A stretch of DNA of 33,273 bases from a virus, in IMG/VR virus record IMGVR_UViG_3300048928_000297, positions 1 to 33,273 of that record; one strand, 5' to 3'. Made by a program: the position numbers and the translations under genes. The notes under the pieces were generated by a model. It had not been told where the DNA came from. It worked only from the letters and a program-made list of their open reading frames with translations, and did no database searches. Positions 24,504 through 33,261 of the stretch are shown here, in pieces. Positions within the stretch are counted from its first letter, which is position 1; the number at the start of each line of letters is the position of its first letter.

Positions 24504-24553
24504 AAAGACGCCACCACCGGCAAGGTTGGCGGCATGCCAGGGGAGATTCTGCA

Positions 24554-24832
24554 ATGAAATCCAAGACCCATATTGTTGTGGCCGGCCTACTTGCCGCTAC
24601 TGCAACTGCTGCCCTTTTTGGCTGGGCTCAAGTCGTCACACGCAATGATCACCGCCTGCTCCAGGCGGACGACGAGAAGCGCACCCGCATGCTGGCACGA
24701 AGCTGCGGGACGCGCGGCCAGCTTCTGCAAGACCCGCTCACGCGCCAGTACTCCTGCCTCTATGTGAATGCGGACGGCGAAGCGCTACTCCACGCGATCG
24801 CTGACGCCCCGCTGCTGGTCGTTCAGCGCTAA
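24554..24832 (+). CDS. Small membrane-anchored protein, first gene of P_L operon
   Basis: 92 residues with one hydrophobic segment at about 8-27 (VVAGLLAATATAALFGWAQV) near the N-terminus, likely an anchor or uncleaved signal. The rest is soluble with two Cys (SCGTRG, YSCLYV). AGGGGAG lies 8 bases before the ATG. As the first gene after P_L it occupies the place of host-takeover or N-type genes, but it lacks an Arg-rich N-like region. Function unknown. Confidence 0.7.
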   Translation: MKSKTHIVVAGLLAATATAALFGWAQVVTRNDHRLLQADDEKRTRMLARSCGTRGQLLQDPLTRQYSCLYVNADGEALLHAIADAPLLVVQR

Positions 24833-24842
24833 GAGGCCCGCC

Positions 24843-25046
24843 ATGGCCCGTGAAATCACTCGAGAGCAGGTGCTGGCCGCAGTCGCGAAGTTGGGCCGAC
24901 GCGTTCGCGACATCGACGTACTCATGCGCAACCGGGCCCTGTGCATCTCAATCCTGAATTCCGCCGAAGCACCGCAGAAAAGCCGCGTCGTCCAGCTGCG
25001 GCCCAAGCACGACTGGCGCGCACGCGCCGCCGGCGACACCGACTGA
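24843..25046 (+). CDS. Small basic protein, unknown
   Basis: 67 residues, helical and basic (ITREQVLAAVAKLGRRVRDI). AAGAGG lies 6 bases before the ATG at 24843, only ten bases after the preceding stop. No family recognised. Confidence 0.65.
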   Translation: MAREITREQVLAAVAKLGRRVRDIDVLMRNRALCISILNSAEAPQKSRVVQLRPKHDWRARAAGDTD

Positions 25047-25071
25047 TTCCCCACCCACCCATAGGAGTGCC

Positions 25072-25422
25072 ATGTCCACCAACTCGATCGAAGACACCCT
25101 TCGGCACCTGCGGGGCGGTCACCTGCTGGCCGACTTCCAGGAACAACTCGCCAAAGTGGTTCAGGCCGTAGACGCCACCGGCAAGGCCGGGAAGCTGACT
25201 CTCGCGCTGACCGTGAAGAAGGTCAGCCGCTCCGGCGCGCTGGAAATCCTCGACAAGGTCACCGCGGCCGCGCCCGAGGAAGCTCCGTTGACGACCTTGA
25301 TGTACCCCACCCCCGAAGGCCGCCTGGCGCCGAGCGATCCGCGCCAACAAGCCCTCGACCTCAAGTCGCTGCCCAACACGGCCAGCACCCTCACCAACCT
25401 GCGCGCTATTGGAGATCAATAA
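25072..25422 (+). CDS. Conserved-looking phage protein next to DUF2303
   Basis: 116 residues (NSIEDTLRHLRGGHLLADFQ, then KLTLALTVKKVSRSGALEIL). TAGGAG before the ATG. This protein type is familiar as the upstream partner of DUF2303 genes in phages of beta- and gammaproteobacteria, where both sit in recombination or early regions. Two bases separate it from the next gene. Function unknown. Confidence 0.75.
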   Translation: MSTNSIEDTLRHLRGGHLLADFQEQLAKVVQAVDATGKAGKLTLALTVKKVSRSGALEILDKVTAAAPEEAPLTTLMYPTPEGRLAPSDPRQQALDLKSLPNTASTLTNLRAIGDQ

Positions 25423-25424
25423 AC

Positions 25425-26309
25425 ATGCCCGCACCCACCAATCACCAGGGCGATCAAGGCAATTTTGCCGAGACCATCGCCCGCATTGCCCCGCACCCGG
25501 TTGAGCTTGTGAACACGGGAAACGGTCGCCTCTTCGCGGTGCCTGAAGGCTACTCCCTCCAAACCGATGCGGCACTCCAAAAGCTGCAGCCGACCCCCGC
25601 CCGCAAGGTCGGCACGGTCAAGCTGAAGACGTTGGATTCGTTCGTGCAGTACGTGAACCAGCACAAGCAGCCCGAATCGCAGCTGTACGCCGCCGTCAAT
25701 GCCAAGAGCGCAGATACGCCCCTTGTTGTGACGGCCGTGCTGAACGATCACGTGCACGGCGACCTATCCGCATCACCCGCCGGCTGGTGCGACTTCAAGG
25801 CGATCTTGTCTCCCGACTCCAGCCCGGAGTGGAAGACCTGGATCGGCGCCAACGGCCAGAAGATGTCGCAGATGGAATTCGCCACGTTCATCGAAGACAA
25901 CATCCATTGCTTCGCAGGGAACGACGTAGAGGGCGGCAAAGGCTTCCCCTCCGGCGGCGAAATGCTGCAGATGGCTCTGCAATTCGAGGCCTCGTCCGAT
26001 AAGCGAATTCGATCGGCCGTTCGCCTGCAGTCTGGCGGTGTCCAGATTGAACACGTCGACACCGACGACGCTGCCACCGTCAGCCGCATGCAAGCGTTCG
26101 ACCGCTTCCGCCTGGGCCTTGCGCCTTTCTGGCGCGGCGACTCGTACCCGCTGGAAGCCAAGCTCCGCTATCGCAACACCAGCGGCGGGCTGACGCTCTG
26201 GTTCGACCTGGTTCGGCCGGATCGTGTCGTCGATCACGCCGTCGAAGAAATGCTCGCGCAGATCGAAACCGGCACGGCCATCACGCCCATTTTCGGGAGC
26301 ATCGTGTAA
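25425..26309 (+). CDS. DUF2303 (YfdQ-like) family protein
   Basis: 294 residues matching the DUF2303 family (E. coli prophage YfdQ type): N-terminal IARIAPHPVELVNTGNGRLF, central NDHVHGDLSASPAGWCDFKA, and C-terminal LTLWFDLVRPDRVVDHAVEE. No function is established for the family; it often lies near recombination genes in early operons. The ATG follows the previous stop by two bases; the stop overlaps the ATG of the dNMP kinase gene by one base (TAATG). Confidence 0.88.
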   Translation: MPAPTNHQGDQGNFAETIARIAPHPVELVNTGNGRLFAVPEGYSLQTDAALQKLQPTPARKVGTVKLKTLDSFVQYVNQHKQPESQLYAAVNAKSADTPLVVTAVLNDHVHGDLSASPAGWCDFKAILSPDSSPEWKTWIGANGQKMSQMEFATFIEDNIHCFAGNDVEGGKGFPSGGEMLQMALQFEASSDKRIRSAVRLQSGGVQIEHVDTDDAATVSRMQAFDRFRLGLAPFWRGDSYPLEAKLRYRNTSGGLTLWFDLVRPDRVVDHAVEEMLAQIETGTAITPIFGSIV

Positions 26310-26986
26310 TGAAAAGCCGCAGCGGCCCCTACTTTCTGGTCGGCTTGGCCGGCCACGCCGGCGCGGGCAAAGACACGTGCGCCGACATCCTGGGCAGCGC
26401 CCACAGCTTCGCGCGTCTGGCATTCGCCGATGCGGTGCGCTCCGAATTGGCCGCGTCGTTTGGGGTCGATCTGCGGCTTTTTACTGATCGCTCGCTGAAG
26501 GAAGCACCGACCCTCGAGCTGGCCTTGCGCCGCTGCTCAGATCTGCGGTTCGTTGACGTGGTCATGTCCCTCGGGCTTGGCGTGAACTATGACAAGGCCA
26601 TCAGCCCCAGGACCGCTATGCGCCTTTGGGGCACCGAATACCGTCGCGGCTTTTGTGGGCCCGACTACTGGCTTCTGCGCACTCATGAGCGCGTTGAAGC
26701 ACTGCACCGCGAGGGGTATCGCCGCATCGCGATCACCGACGTTCGGTTCCTTAACGAGGCTGCGCTTGTCCGGACCCTTGACGGCGAGATTTGGCGCGTT
26801 CGCCGCCCCAGCGCTGATGCCCAGCCCGCATATCACCAATCTGAGCAGGAAGTCGACGCTATCCACGCGGATCGCATCATCAACAACGGCGCTCACACCA
26901 CGGCCGGACTGGCCTACGACGTCCTGCTGGCCTACCACCAGGCGACGTCACCGAAGGGAGACTTGCATGAGCAATCGTCATCGTAA
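26309..26986 (+). CDS. Deoxynucleoside monophosphate kinase
   Basis: 225 residues. The P-loop GHAGAGKDT lies at residues 15-23; later come PRTAMRLWGTEYRRGF (about 100-115) and IAITDVRFLNEA (about 139-150), as in phage dNMP kinases of the T4 gp1 type, which phosphorylate dNMPs to dNDPs for replication. Modified-base phages often carry such kinases; here a methyltransferase is encoded nearby, but base hypermodification genes are absent. The stop overlaps the next gene by 20 bases. Confidence 0.85.
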   Translation: MKSRSGPYFLVGLAGHAGAGKDTCADILGSAHSFARLAFADAVRSELAASFGVDLRLFTDRSLKEAPTLELALRRCSDLRFVDVVMSLGLGVNYDKAISPRTAMRLWGTEYRRGFCGPDYWLLRTHERVEALHREGYRRIAITDVRFLNEAALVRTLDGEIWRVRRPSADAQPAYHQSEQEVDAIHADRIINNGAHTTAGLAYDVLLAYHQATSPKGDLHEQSSS

Positions 26987-27395
26987 AGCCCGCAGCGGCA
27001 AGAGGTCTGGGCGCTGGCAAGCGCGCACGCCCATGATGGGCCGGAGCTGCGATCGCATCAGCCTTGACATGCACTTGGCGTTGGCCCGGCTTTTCAGTGC
27101 GCCCACCAGCGCCGCGCGCGACGACTTGGCCGACACGTTGAACGTGATCGGCTTGGCAATTCAAGGTGATCGGCGGTTCGTCGAAGAGTTGGCTGTCCTG
27201 AACCAAGCGGCGGCAGTCCTTGACCCCTATCAAGCCCCCGCGCCTCTCGGCGACGACGCTCGGCATGTGCTCTCGCACGCAGGCAGCGTCATCGACACCA
27301 TTCTGGGCCTGCTGGATCTCGAAACGCTGTGCGCTGCGGAGCATGCCTACGTCGCGGCAGTGAAGACCAATCCGCGCCTGAGGACACAACCATGA
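26967..27395 (+). CDS. Early phage protein, unknown
   Basis: 142 residues: a basic N-terminus (NRHRKARSGKRSGRWQARTP) and then an all-helical part (ISLDMHLALARLFSAPTSAA onward) with negative and hydrophobic residues in regular spacing. The pattern recalls short phage proteins found before Zn-type and methylase genes. GGGAG lies 6 bases before the ATG. ATGA overlap with the next gene. Confidence 0.65.
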   Translation: MSNRHRKARSGKRSGRWQARTPMMGRSCDRISLDMHLALARLFSAPTSAARDDLADTLNVIGLAIQGDRRFVEELAVLNQAAAVLDPYQAPAPLGDDARHVLSHAGSVIDTILGLLDLETLCAAEHAYVAAVKTNPRLRTQP

Positions 27396-27727
27396 CTTGC
27401 GATACGTCACACGGCTGGGTCAAGCCGCGCTCCGACGGCGCCCGCGCGAAGTGCGGCGGCCCCGATCTCTGCCCGACCTGCCAAACCGAGAAGATGCACG
27501 ACAGCATGCTGACCGCCTGCTTTGGGCCTTGCTCGAACAGTAGCCCAGAGCATGGCCATGCCGCCGCGGCTGCCGTTGCGAGGGACGCGGCGCGGTATCG
27601 CCTGCTGCGTCGGGGTCAGCATTGGAGCGTGATCAACGGCATCGGAGACGACTTGCGGGCCGAGGCCCTTGACGCCGCCATAGATTTCGCCATTTCGGGC
27701 CGCCCGCAGAGTAAGGGAGCCGCGTGA
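27392..27727 (+). CDS. Small Cys-rich early protein, unknown
   Basis: 111 residues. Two cysteine pairs (CGGPDLCPTC and TACFGPC) near residues 21-47 look like a zinc-ribbon-type site. The C-terminal half (RDAARYRLLRRGQHWSVING, then LDAAIDFAISG) is a common feature of accessory phage proteins. It is coupled by ATGA to its upstream neighbour and by TGATG to the next gene. Function unknown. Confidence 0.65.
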   Translation: MTCDTSHGWVKPRSDGARAKCGGPDLCPTCQTEKMHDSMLTACFGPCSNSSPEHGHAAAAAVARDAARYRLLRRGQHWSVINGIGDDLRAEALDAAIDFAISGRPQSKGAA

Positions 27728-27936
27728 TGGCCTTCATTCGACTTACCGACTACGACGGCTATCCGCTTGTGCTTAACCCGGCCTCGATCGTCTCCGTGAC
27801 AACGGCTCGATCCAGCTATGGGGGCAACAAGGCAAACATTCGCACCGAGGACGGCACCACCCATTCAGCACGTGACTCTGTCGACGAAGTCTATGCGCTG
27901 ATTGAAGCCGCCCAGCAGAAGGGAGAACTCGCATGA
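27727..27936 (+). CDS. FlbD-like small protein
   Basis: 69 residues. The order of beta-strands FIRLTDYDGYPLVLNPASIV then TTHSARDSVDEVYALIEAA resembles the FlbD group of small proteins (which also occurs outside flagella). AAGGGAG is 7 bases before the ATG at 27727, favouring it over the GTG at 27724. ATGA overlap with the methyltransferase gene. Role unknown. Confidence 0.65.
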   Translation: MAFIRLTDYDGYPLVLNPASIVSVTTARSSYGGNKANIRTEDGTTHSARDSVDEVYALIEAAQQKGELA

Positions 27937-29957
27937 TCCGCGATCAGTTCGTCTTGGATATCAACGAAGAACTCATCATCGACAACTTCGCCGGCGGCGG
28001 CGGCGCTTCGACTGGGATTGAAATGGCGCTCGGCCGCTGCGTAGACGTGGCAATCAACCACGACGCCGAAGCAATCCAGATGCACAGCATGAACCACCCT
28101 CAGACGCGCCACTATTGCGAGTCGGTTTGGGATGTGGATCCGCTGGAGGTGACGCAGGGCCGCCCTGTAGGCCTTGGCTGGTTCAGCCCCGATTGCAAGC
28201 ATTTCAGCAAAGCAAAGGGCGGCAAACCACGCGAGAAGCGCATCCGCGGCCTGGCCTGGATTGTGCTGCGCTGGGTTGCCCTCGTGCGTCCCCGCGTGAT
28301 CATGCTCGAGAACGTCGAAGAGTTCCGCACCTGGGGGCCGTTGCTGGAAAACGGCCAGCCTTGCCCCAAGCGCAAGGGCAAGACCTTCAAATCCTTCATT
28401 CACCAGCTGCAAGAAAAGGGCTACCGCGTCGAACATCAGGAATTGCGCGCCTGCGACTTCGGCGCTCCGACGATTCGCAAGCGGCTCTTTCTCATCGCAC
28501 GCTGCGACGGACAGCCGATTGTCTGGCCCTCGCCCACGCATGGCGCCCCGACTTCTCCGGAAGTGCTGTCCGGCCGGCTCAAGCCCTGGCGCACCGCCGC
28601 CGAGTGCATCGACTGGTCTATCCCCTGCCCCTCGATCTTCGAGCGTACCCGGCCACTGGCTGAGGCCACGCTTAAGCGTATCGCGCGCGGGATTCGCCGC
28701 TATGTGGTTGATTCGGCGGATCCGTTTATCGTGAAATGCAATCACACTAGCAATCGCACGGTGTACGACTGCTTCCGGGGCAGCGGCATTCATGAACCCC
28801 TCAAGACGGTCACTGCAAGCCACGGCATGGCACTGGCCGTACCGCACGTCACAAAGTTCCGAGCAGGCGCCGTCGGTTCGCCGCTCGATGAGCCTTTGCA
28901 CACGGTCACGGCCGGTGGCGAACAGGCGCGGCCCGGAACGGGTAACGCTATGGGCGTCATCGTGCCCTACCTGACGGAACATGCCAACGGATCCACGCAG
29001 CGCAATTTCCCCGCCGATGAGCCGCTGCGGACGCAATGCGCCGAGGTAAAGGGCGGGCATTTCGCGGTGGTCGCCCCGACGCTGATTCAGGTGGGCTACG
29101 GTGAACGCGAAGGTCAAGCGCCCCGCGCGTTGGATCTGGCACATCCCCTTGGCACCGTGACCGCACAAGGCGGCAAGCATGCCCTGGTGTCGGCCTTCAT
29201 GGCGAAGCACTACGGCGGCAACTATGACGGCCCTGGCGCGCCTCTCAATGGCCCTAGCCATACCATCACGACTGCGGATCATCACGCGCTTGTCACTGCG
29301 CACCTGATGACGAACACGACCGGTCACAGCGGCGCAGCGGCCAACGCGCCGGTTCCTACGCTTACGACCGGCAGGCAGCAAAGCCTTATATCCGCGCAAC
29401 TGGTCGGATGCGGCGGGCGAGCCGCCCAAAGCCGCCCGCGCGACGTAGCCGAGCCTGCCCAGACGCTGACCGCCAAGGCCGATAGCTGCTTGGTTACGTC
29501 CAACCTGGTGAAGCTGCGCGGCCAATGCACCGGCAGCGCAGCCGATGAGCCGGTGGCCACCGTCACCGCGGGCGGCACCCATGTAGGCGAGGTCCGCGCG
29601 TTCCTGGTCAAGTACTACGGCCAGGGCGGACAGGATCAGGATGCGCGGGATCCCATGCACACCATTCCCACCAAGGACCGCATGGGCCTTGTGACGGTCG
29701 CCGGCCAGGAATATCAGATCGCGGATATCGGCATGCGAATGCTGGAGCCGCACGAACTGTACGCCGCCCAGGGCTTCCCGGCGAATTACATCATCGCGCC
29801 AACCATCAACGGCCGACGCCTGCCCAAACACGCTCAGGTCCGAATGTGCGGAAACAGCGTCTGCCCGCCCCTGGCGGCGGCGCTGGTCCGCGCAAATCTG
29901 CCCGAAATGGCCTCCTGGTCCCGCCAGGACGCAAAGCTGCAAAGGATCCCCGCATGA
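27933..29957 (+). CDS. C5-cytosine DNA methyltransferase with repeat-rich recognition region
   Basis: 674 residues. Motif I is DNFAGGGGASTG (17-28). The catalytic loop reads FSPDCKHFSKAKGG with Cys88; ENV follows at 126-128, and ACDFGAPTIRKRLFLIAR gives motif VIII. The end contains MLEPHELYAAQGFP and MCGNSVCPPLAAALV (motifs IX/X). The proline-cysteine motif IV is P-D-C instead of P-C-Q, as in several phage enzymes. From about residue 288 to 590 the region between VIII and IX holds nine degenerate units of the type PLxTVTA...ALV. No restriction gene is adjacent, so self-protection of phage DNA is the likely role. Confidence 0.92.
   Translation: MIRDQFVLDINEELIIDNFAGGGGASTGIEMALGRCVDVAINHDAEAIQMHSMNHPQTRHYCESVWDVDPLEVTQGRPVGLGWFSPDCKHFSKAKGGKPREKRIRGLAWIVLRWVALVRPRVIMLENVEEFRTWGPLLENGQPCPKRKGKTFKSFIHQLQEKGYRVEHQELRACDFGAPTIRKRLFLIARCDGQPIVWPSPTHGAPTSPEVLSGRLKPWRTAAECIDWSIPCPSIFERTRPLAEATLKRIARGIRRYVVDSADPFIVKCNHTSNRTVYDCFRGSGIHEPLKTVTASHGMALAVPHVTKFRAGAVGSPLDEPLHTVTAGGEQARPGTGNAMGVIVPYLTEHANGSTQRNFPADEPLRTQCAEVKGGHFAVVAPTLIQVGYGEREGQAPRALDLAHPLGTVTAQGGKHALVSAFMAKHYGGNYDGPGAPLNGPSHTITTADHHALVTAHLMTNTTGHSGAAANAPVPTLTTGRQQSLISAQLVGCGGRAAQSRPRDVAEPAQTLTAKADSCLVTSNLVKLRGQCTGSAADEPVATVTAGGTHVGEVRAFLVKYYGQGGQDQDARDPMHTIPTKDRMGLVTVAGQEYQIADIGMRMLEPHELYAAQGFPANYIIAPTINGRRLPKHAQVRMCGNSVCPPLAAALVRANLPEMASWSRQDAKLQRIPA
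28794..29705 (+). repeat. Protein-level repeats in methyltransferase target region
   Basis: Nine degenerate units occur in the protein, each beginning P(L/S/V/A/M)xT(V/I/L)(T/P)(A/T) and spaced about 25-45 residues: PLKTVTA, PLHTVTA, PLRTQCA, PLGTVTA, PSHTITT, PVPTLTT, PAQTLTA, PVATVTA and PMHTIPT. The DNA copies have diverged, so this is an old internal duplication. Confidence 0.85.
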
Positions 29958-30223
29958 TTGACCAAGACCGCCCCACCAGACCGGCCAATCAAGCCGAGGC
30001 CGAAGCAATGGCCCGTATCGCCGTCACCGAGTACGTGAACGCATGTAGCCCCACAGACCGCAGCCAAATCGCTGACTACTTGATGAAGCTGGCCAGCGTC
30101 AGCGCCGTCGTAATGGCGCAGACCCAAGGATCCGAGGAGGCCGCCCAGCGCCTTGAAGCTACGGCCGCCTGGGTTCGAAAAACGATGCCGGCCCAGCCGG
30201 CGCGATTGGAGACCGTGCAATGA
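29954..30223 (+). CDS. Small acidic-helical early protein, unknown
   Basis: 89 residues (MIDQDRPTRPANQAEAEAMA onward), all helical with a few hydrophobic positions. Coupled by ATGA to the methyltransferase stop and to the next gene. Codon use looks like its neighbours. No family recognised. Confidence 0.65.
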   Translation: MIDQDRPTRPANQAEAEAMARIAVTEYVNACSPTDRSQIADYLMKLASVSAVVMAQTQGSEEAAQRLEATAAWVRKTMPAQPARLETVQ

Positions 30224-30957
30224 CCGACCACAACAACGCCGCCCAGGCGGCAGAGCAAGACCCGCTCAGCGACGAATACGTCAACGCAGTGATCCGTCAG
30301 CACGGCTACGGCCATCCTACGGCGGTCGCGGCACGCCTCTGGCAGTGGATCGGCCTGCCCGGCAGCGAGAACGGCGTAACCCTGCTCATCTACGAGGCGC
30401 ACAAGGCACTGTCCAAGCTGCGCGCGGAGAGCGTGCAGGCGGGCGATGAGGATGCGCCGCCGATAGCCCCAGACGATGAGGCAATCTCAGAAGCCTGGAT
30501 CACCGCCAGCGACTGCGATGGCATCGCCTACGACGGCCCGTCGTTTGAGCGTGGCTACCGCGCCGCCCTGGCAAGCGCCCCTGTAGCCGGGGAGCCGTTC
30601 ATGTACGGAATCATGGGGCCGGACCGGAAGGCGCACTTCGAAGAGTTCTGCGTTTCCGGCGACCGCAGCGAACTGCAAACCGAGGTGGTCGACCACTTGA
30701 ACCGCGACAATCCCGAGGACGGCACCTACTCCGTGGTGGCGCTGTTCCGCGAACCCGCGCCCCAGGCCAGCGAGGCGGTGCCGCGCGCTGGATATGCCGG
30801 CGTGACGGTATGGATCGGGGATCGGCAAGCAACGCAGGTCGTCACCAAACAGATGTTGGCGTCGCCCAATGTGGATGAACTGTCGCTCCGCTTCGAGGCT
30901 GCACGCGCCGCCCTTTCTCCCACCCAGCCCAGCAAGGACGGAGGCGGGGATGCGTAA
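30220..30957 (+). CDS. Early protein of unknown function
   Basis: 245 residues. The segment GIAYDGPSFERGYRAALASA is a pattern often seen in accessory phage proteins in the int-proximal operon; the region before (about 10-65) is helical (DEYVNAVIRQHGYGHPTAVA). It probably combines two or three small modules. Overlaps both neighbours by a few bases (ATGA and 8 bases). Confidence 0.65.
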   Translation: MTDHNNAAQAAEQDPLSDEYVNAVIRQHGYGHPTAVAARLWQWIGLPGSENGVTLLIYEAHKALSKLRAESVQAGDEDAPPIAPDDEAISEAWITASDCDGIAYDGPSFERGYRAALASAPVAGEPFMYGIMGPDRKAHFEEFCVSGDRSELQTEVVDHLNRDNPEDGTYSVVALFREPAPQASEAVPRAGYAGVTVWIGDRQATQVVTKQMLASPNVDELSLRFEAARAALSPTQPSKDGGGDA

Positions 30958-31204
30958 TCCGATCTGCGTCACGCTGCCCTTCATGGCCGCCGTGGGAACT
31001 TCCGGCGCGGTACAGCTGCGCCACGACGATCAGTGCGGGAACAAGGCGCGCCTATCCATCACCGTGGGCCATCGCGTAAGCGGAAGTTCGATTGACGCCG
31101 CCCTGTCTGTCGACGCCATGCGCCAGCTCGTCGACGGCCTGATGGATTGCATCTACGCCCTGGAGCGCAAGGCGCGCATTCACAGTGAGGAATCTCATGA
31201 CTGA
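30950..31204 (+). CDS. Small early protein, unknown
   Basis: 84 residues (CVTLPFMAAVGTSGAVQLRH, then SIDAALSVDAMRQLVDGLMD). GAGGCGGGG lies just before the ATG at 30950, and 8-base overlaps join it to both neighbours. Looks like a compact beta-beta-helix protein. No family recognised. Confidence 0.6.
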   Translation: MRNPICVTLPFMAAVGTSGAVQLRHDDQCGNKARLSITVGHRVSGSSIDAALSVDAMRQLVDGLMDCIYALERKARIHSEESHD

Positions 31205-31865
31205 GGTCAAAGAACGCCCCATCCTGTTCAGCGGGCCGATGGTCCGCGCCATCCTCGCCGGTCACAAGACGCAGACTCGACGCGTCGCCAAACCCGTGCG
31301 GCACCCCGACCTGGGCAACCTCTACGATCCCGGGGCCCTGGTGCTAGAGGGCGAACCAAAGCACGTCATTGACCGCGCATGTCCTTATGGTCAGCCCGGC
31401 GACCGCTTGTGGGTGCGCGAAACATGGTCACACGCAAATAATCGCATTGCGCCATATAGCCCCGGCGTGCCAGTTCACTACCGAGCGGACTACTTGGACG
31501 AGCCAGACGGCGCCGACGGAGAACTGGCGGTTGGCGGTAAGTACCGATTTTGGCTTCCCAGCATCCACATGCCGCGCTCGGCATCGCGTCTGGTGCTGGA
31601 GATCACCGGCATCCGGGTAGAAAAGCTACAGCAGATCAGCAGTGCTGACGCAAAGGCAGAGGGGACGGTGCCGGACAAGGTGCGCCAGTTCAACCTATTT
31701 GGGGCTGATGCGACGCAACGTGAACTGGCATACAGGGATGCTGCTGTAGACCCGTATCGCCGTCTGTGGGAAGAAATCAACGGGATGGGCAGCTGGCACA
31801 AGAACCCGTGGGTGTGGGTCGTGGAGTTTGGCGTCCTGATCGGTCATGAGACGGAGGACCGGTAG
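31197..31865 (+). CDS. ASCH-domain-like phage protein
   Basis: 222 residues. The opening ERPILFSGPMVRAILAGHKT followed by QTRRV, the middle YGQPGDRLWVRETW and the segment MPRSASRLVLEITGIRVEKL are typical of the ASCH-type phage proteins, believed to bind RNA or nucleotides. GAGG 6 bases before the ATG at 31197 supports this start over the GTG at 31185. No catalytic function can be given. Confidence 0.8.
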   Translation: MTEVKERPILFSGPMVRAILAGHKTQTRRVAKPVRHPDLGNLYDPGALVLEGEPKHVIDRACPYGQPGDRLWVRETWSHANNRIAPYSPGVPVHYRADYLDEPDGADGELAVGGKYRFWLPSIHMPRSASRLVLEITGIRVEKLQQISSADAKAEGTVPDKVRQFNLFGADATQRELAYRDAAVDPYRRLWEEINGMGSWHKNPWVWVVEFGVLIGHETEDR

Positions 31866-32210
31866 ATGGCCAGTAGCGACGAAGAAACCGCCCTTACCCT
31901 CCAGGAAGCGGCTGCGCGCCTGAAGTTGTCGTACAGCACTGTGTTCGCCTATCGACAGCGCATCGGCTTTCGAATTCCCGGATCTAGAGTGTGGAGAGTT
32001 TGGCCCTCCCAGCTTGCCCTGCTGACCGAAAAAAGCTCAAATGTGACCCGGCTATCGCTGCTGGTCGACGGAGAACCCACATGTCAATCCGCAGAGATAA
32101 AGAGTCCGGCGTTTGGCAGATCGACATCTGCACGCCAGGCATCCCGAGAATTAGATGTACTGCTGGCACAACCGACAAAAAGGCGGCACAGGAGTACCAC
32201 GACCGGCTGA
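31866..32210 (+). CDS. Excisionase-like HTH protein
   Basis: 114 residues as an open frame; only the first 60 are credible as a domain. The sequence ALTLQEAAARLKLSYSTVFA then RQRIGFRIPGSRVWRVWPSQ is a MerR/excisionase-type HTH. The last 43 codons overlap the integrase gene and look less like protein, so the active part is short. Position before int is that of xis. The ATG follows the previous stop directly; no strong ribosome site. Confidence 0.65.
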   Translation: MASSDEETALTLQEAAARLKLSYSTVFAYRQRIGFRIPGSRVWRVWPSQLALLTEKSSNVTRLSLLVDGEPTCQSAEIKSPAFGRSTSARQASRELDVLLAQPTKRRHRSTTTG

Positions 32211-33166
32211 AGTCCGACGCGTGGCGCAAGGTTAAGTTGGGTGAAGAGCCCAACCACTCTCTGGACGAAGCTGCGTTGCAAACGCTCAAACTGTCCGAGG
32301 GGCAACGCGACTATGACGCTAAGGTGCGCCACATCAAATATTGGCGCGCCGCACTCGGCGGCAGCACAGCGGTCAGCTCTTTAACAAGCGGAACCATCCT
32401 CGCGAAGCTTCCAACGCACAGCACTCATAAGCATCGGAAGCCGAAGCCATTGAGTGCCGGCGCGAAAAATCGGTACCTCGCGACGATGCGGCGCGTACTT
32501 TCACTTTGCGTCGAATGGGGCTGGCTCAGCAGAGCGCCGAAACTGACAAAATTTGAAGAGCCGGACGTACGCGTACGTTGGGAGCCGTCGCCCGTTATCG
32601 TCAAGATCATCCAAGCGATGTCCACTCAATGGATGCAGGAGGTCAGCCTGTTCGCCGTTGCCACGGGCATGCGCGCTACGGAGGTTTTATCCCTCACCTG
32701 GGCCCAAGTCGATTTGGAGAAGCGGCACGCCTGGATCACCCATGGGCGCGCAAAAAATAAGCGTGCACGTGCAGTGCCATTAAACTCCGATGCTGCCGGA
32801 GTATTGCAACGTCGCCTCGGCATACACCCGACACTGGTCTTTACCAGGCGCGCAAGGGCCGATCGGGAACCGGCCCAAATCAGCCAGATTGACGCGTCGA
32901 TTCTTTCCGCCGCGTGCAAGGCAGTGGGGATCGTAGATTTTCGATTCCACGATTTCCGGCATACGTGGGCATCGTGGCACGTGCAAGCTGGGACGCCCCT
33001 TATGGTCTTAAAGGAATTGGGCGGCTGGGAACGAATCGAGATGGTTCAGAAGTATGCCCACCTCGCCCCGACGCACCTTGCCCACCACGCTGAGAACGTC
33101 AAGATTGCGTCAACCTGGACGCCGGAAACGAAACAGCCGCCATTGCTGGCGGCTGTAGGTACCTGA
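32081..33166 (+). CDS. Tyrosine-recombinase integrase
   Basis: 361 residues. The catalytic residues are visible: Arg198 in TGMRATEVLSL, His290 and Arg293 in FHDFRHTWASW, Trp316 in KELGGWERIE, and Tyr325 in QKYAHLAP. Lys225 or Lys227 probably completes the set. The N-terminal part carries a SAM-like core-binding domain (about 55-150). The ATG at 32081 with GGAG 7 bases before is preferred over 31991, whose extra 30 residues are out of family. The gene ends 17 bases from a tRNA gene on the other strand, a standard arrangement for tRNA-targeted integration. Confidence 0.93.
   Translation: MSIRRDKESGVWQIDICTPGIPRIRCTAGTTDKKAAQEYHDRLKSDAWRKVKLGEEPNHSLDEAALQTLKLSEGQRDYDAKVRHIKYWRAALGGSTAVSSLTSGTILAKLPTHSTHKHRKPKPLSAGAKNRYLATMRRVLSLCVEWGWLSRAPKLTKFEEPDVRVRWEPSPVIVKIIQAMSTQWMQEVSLFAVATGMRATEVLSLTWAQVDLEKRHAWITHGRAKNKRARAVPLNSDAAGVLQRRLGIHPTLVFTRRARADREPAQISQIDASILSAACKAVGIVDFRFHDFRHTWASWHVQAGTPLMVLKELGGWERIEMVQKYAHLAPTHLAHHAENVKIASTWTPETKQPPLLAAVGT
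33133..33156. terminator. Hairpin at integrase 3' end (weak terminator candidate)
   Basis: A perfect 10-bp GC-rich stem with a 4-base loop, within the last codons of int. No T run follows directly on either strand, so efficient termination is doubtful. A second, weaker hairpin (CCTGA/TCAGG, 33162-33175) lies between it and the tRNA gene. Confidence 0.4.
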
Positions 33167-33182
33167 TTTCTCAGGATTTCTT

Positions 33183-33261
<79 letters not shown>

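Noticed and set aside
28794-29705. Repeated units suspected as CRISPR-like or diversity-generating repeats
   Set aside because: The repetition is only at protein level with diverged DNA and no equal spacers; no reverse transcriptase or template repeat pair is present.
27891-30008. Long minus-strand open frame (705 codons)
   Set aside because: It is the complement of the methyltransferase gene, with no fitting ribosome site or domain; high GC produces long antisense frames.
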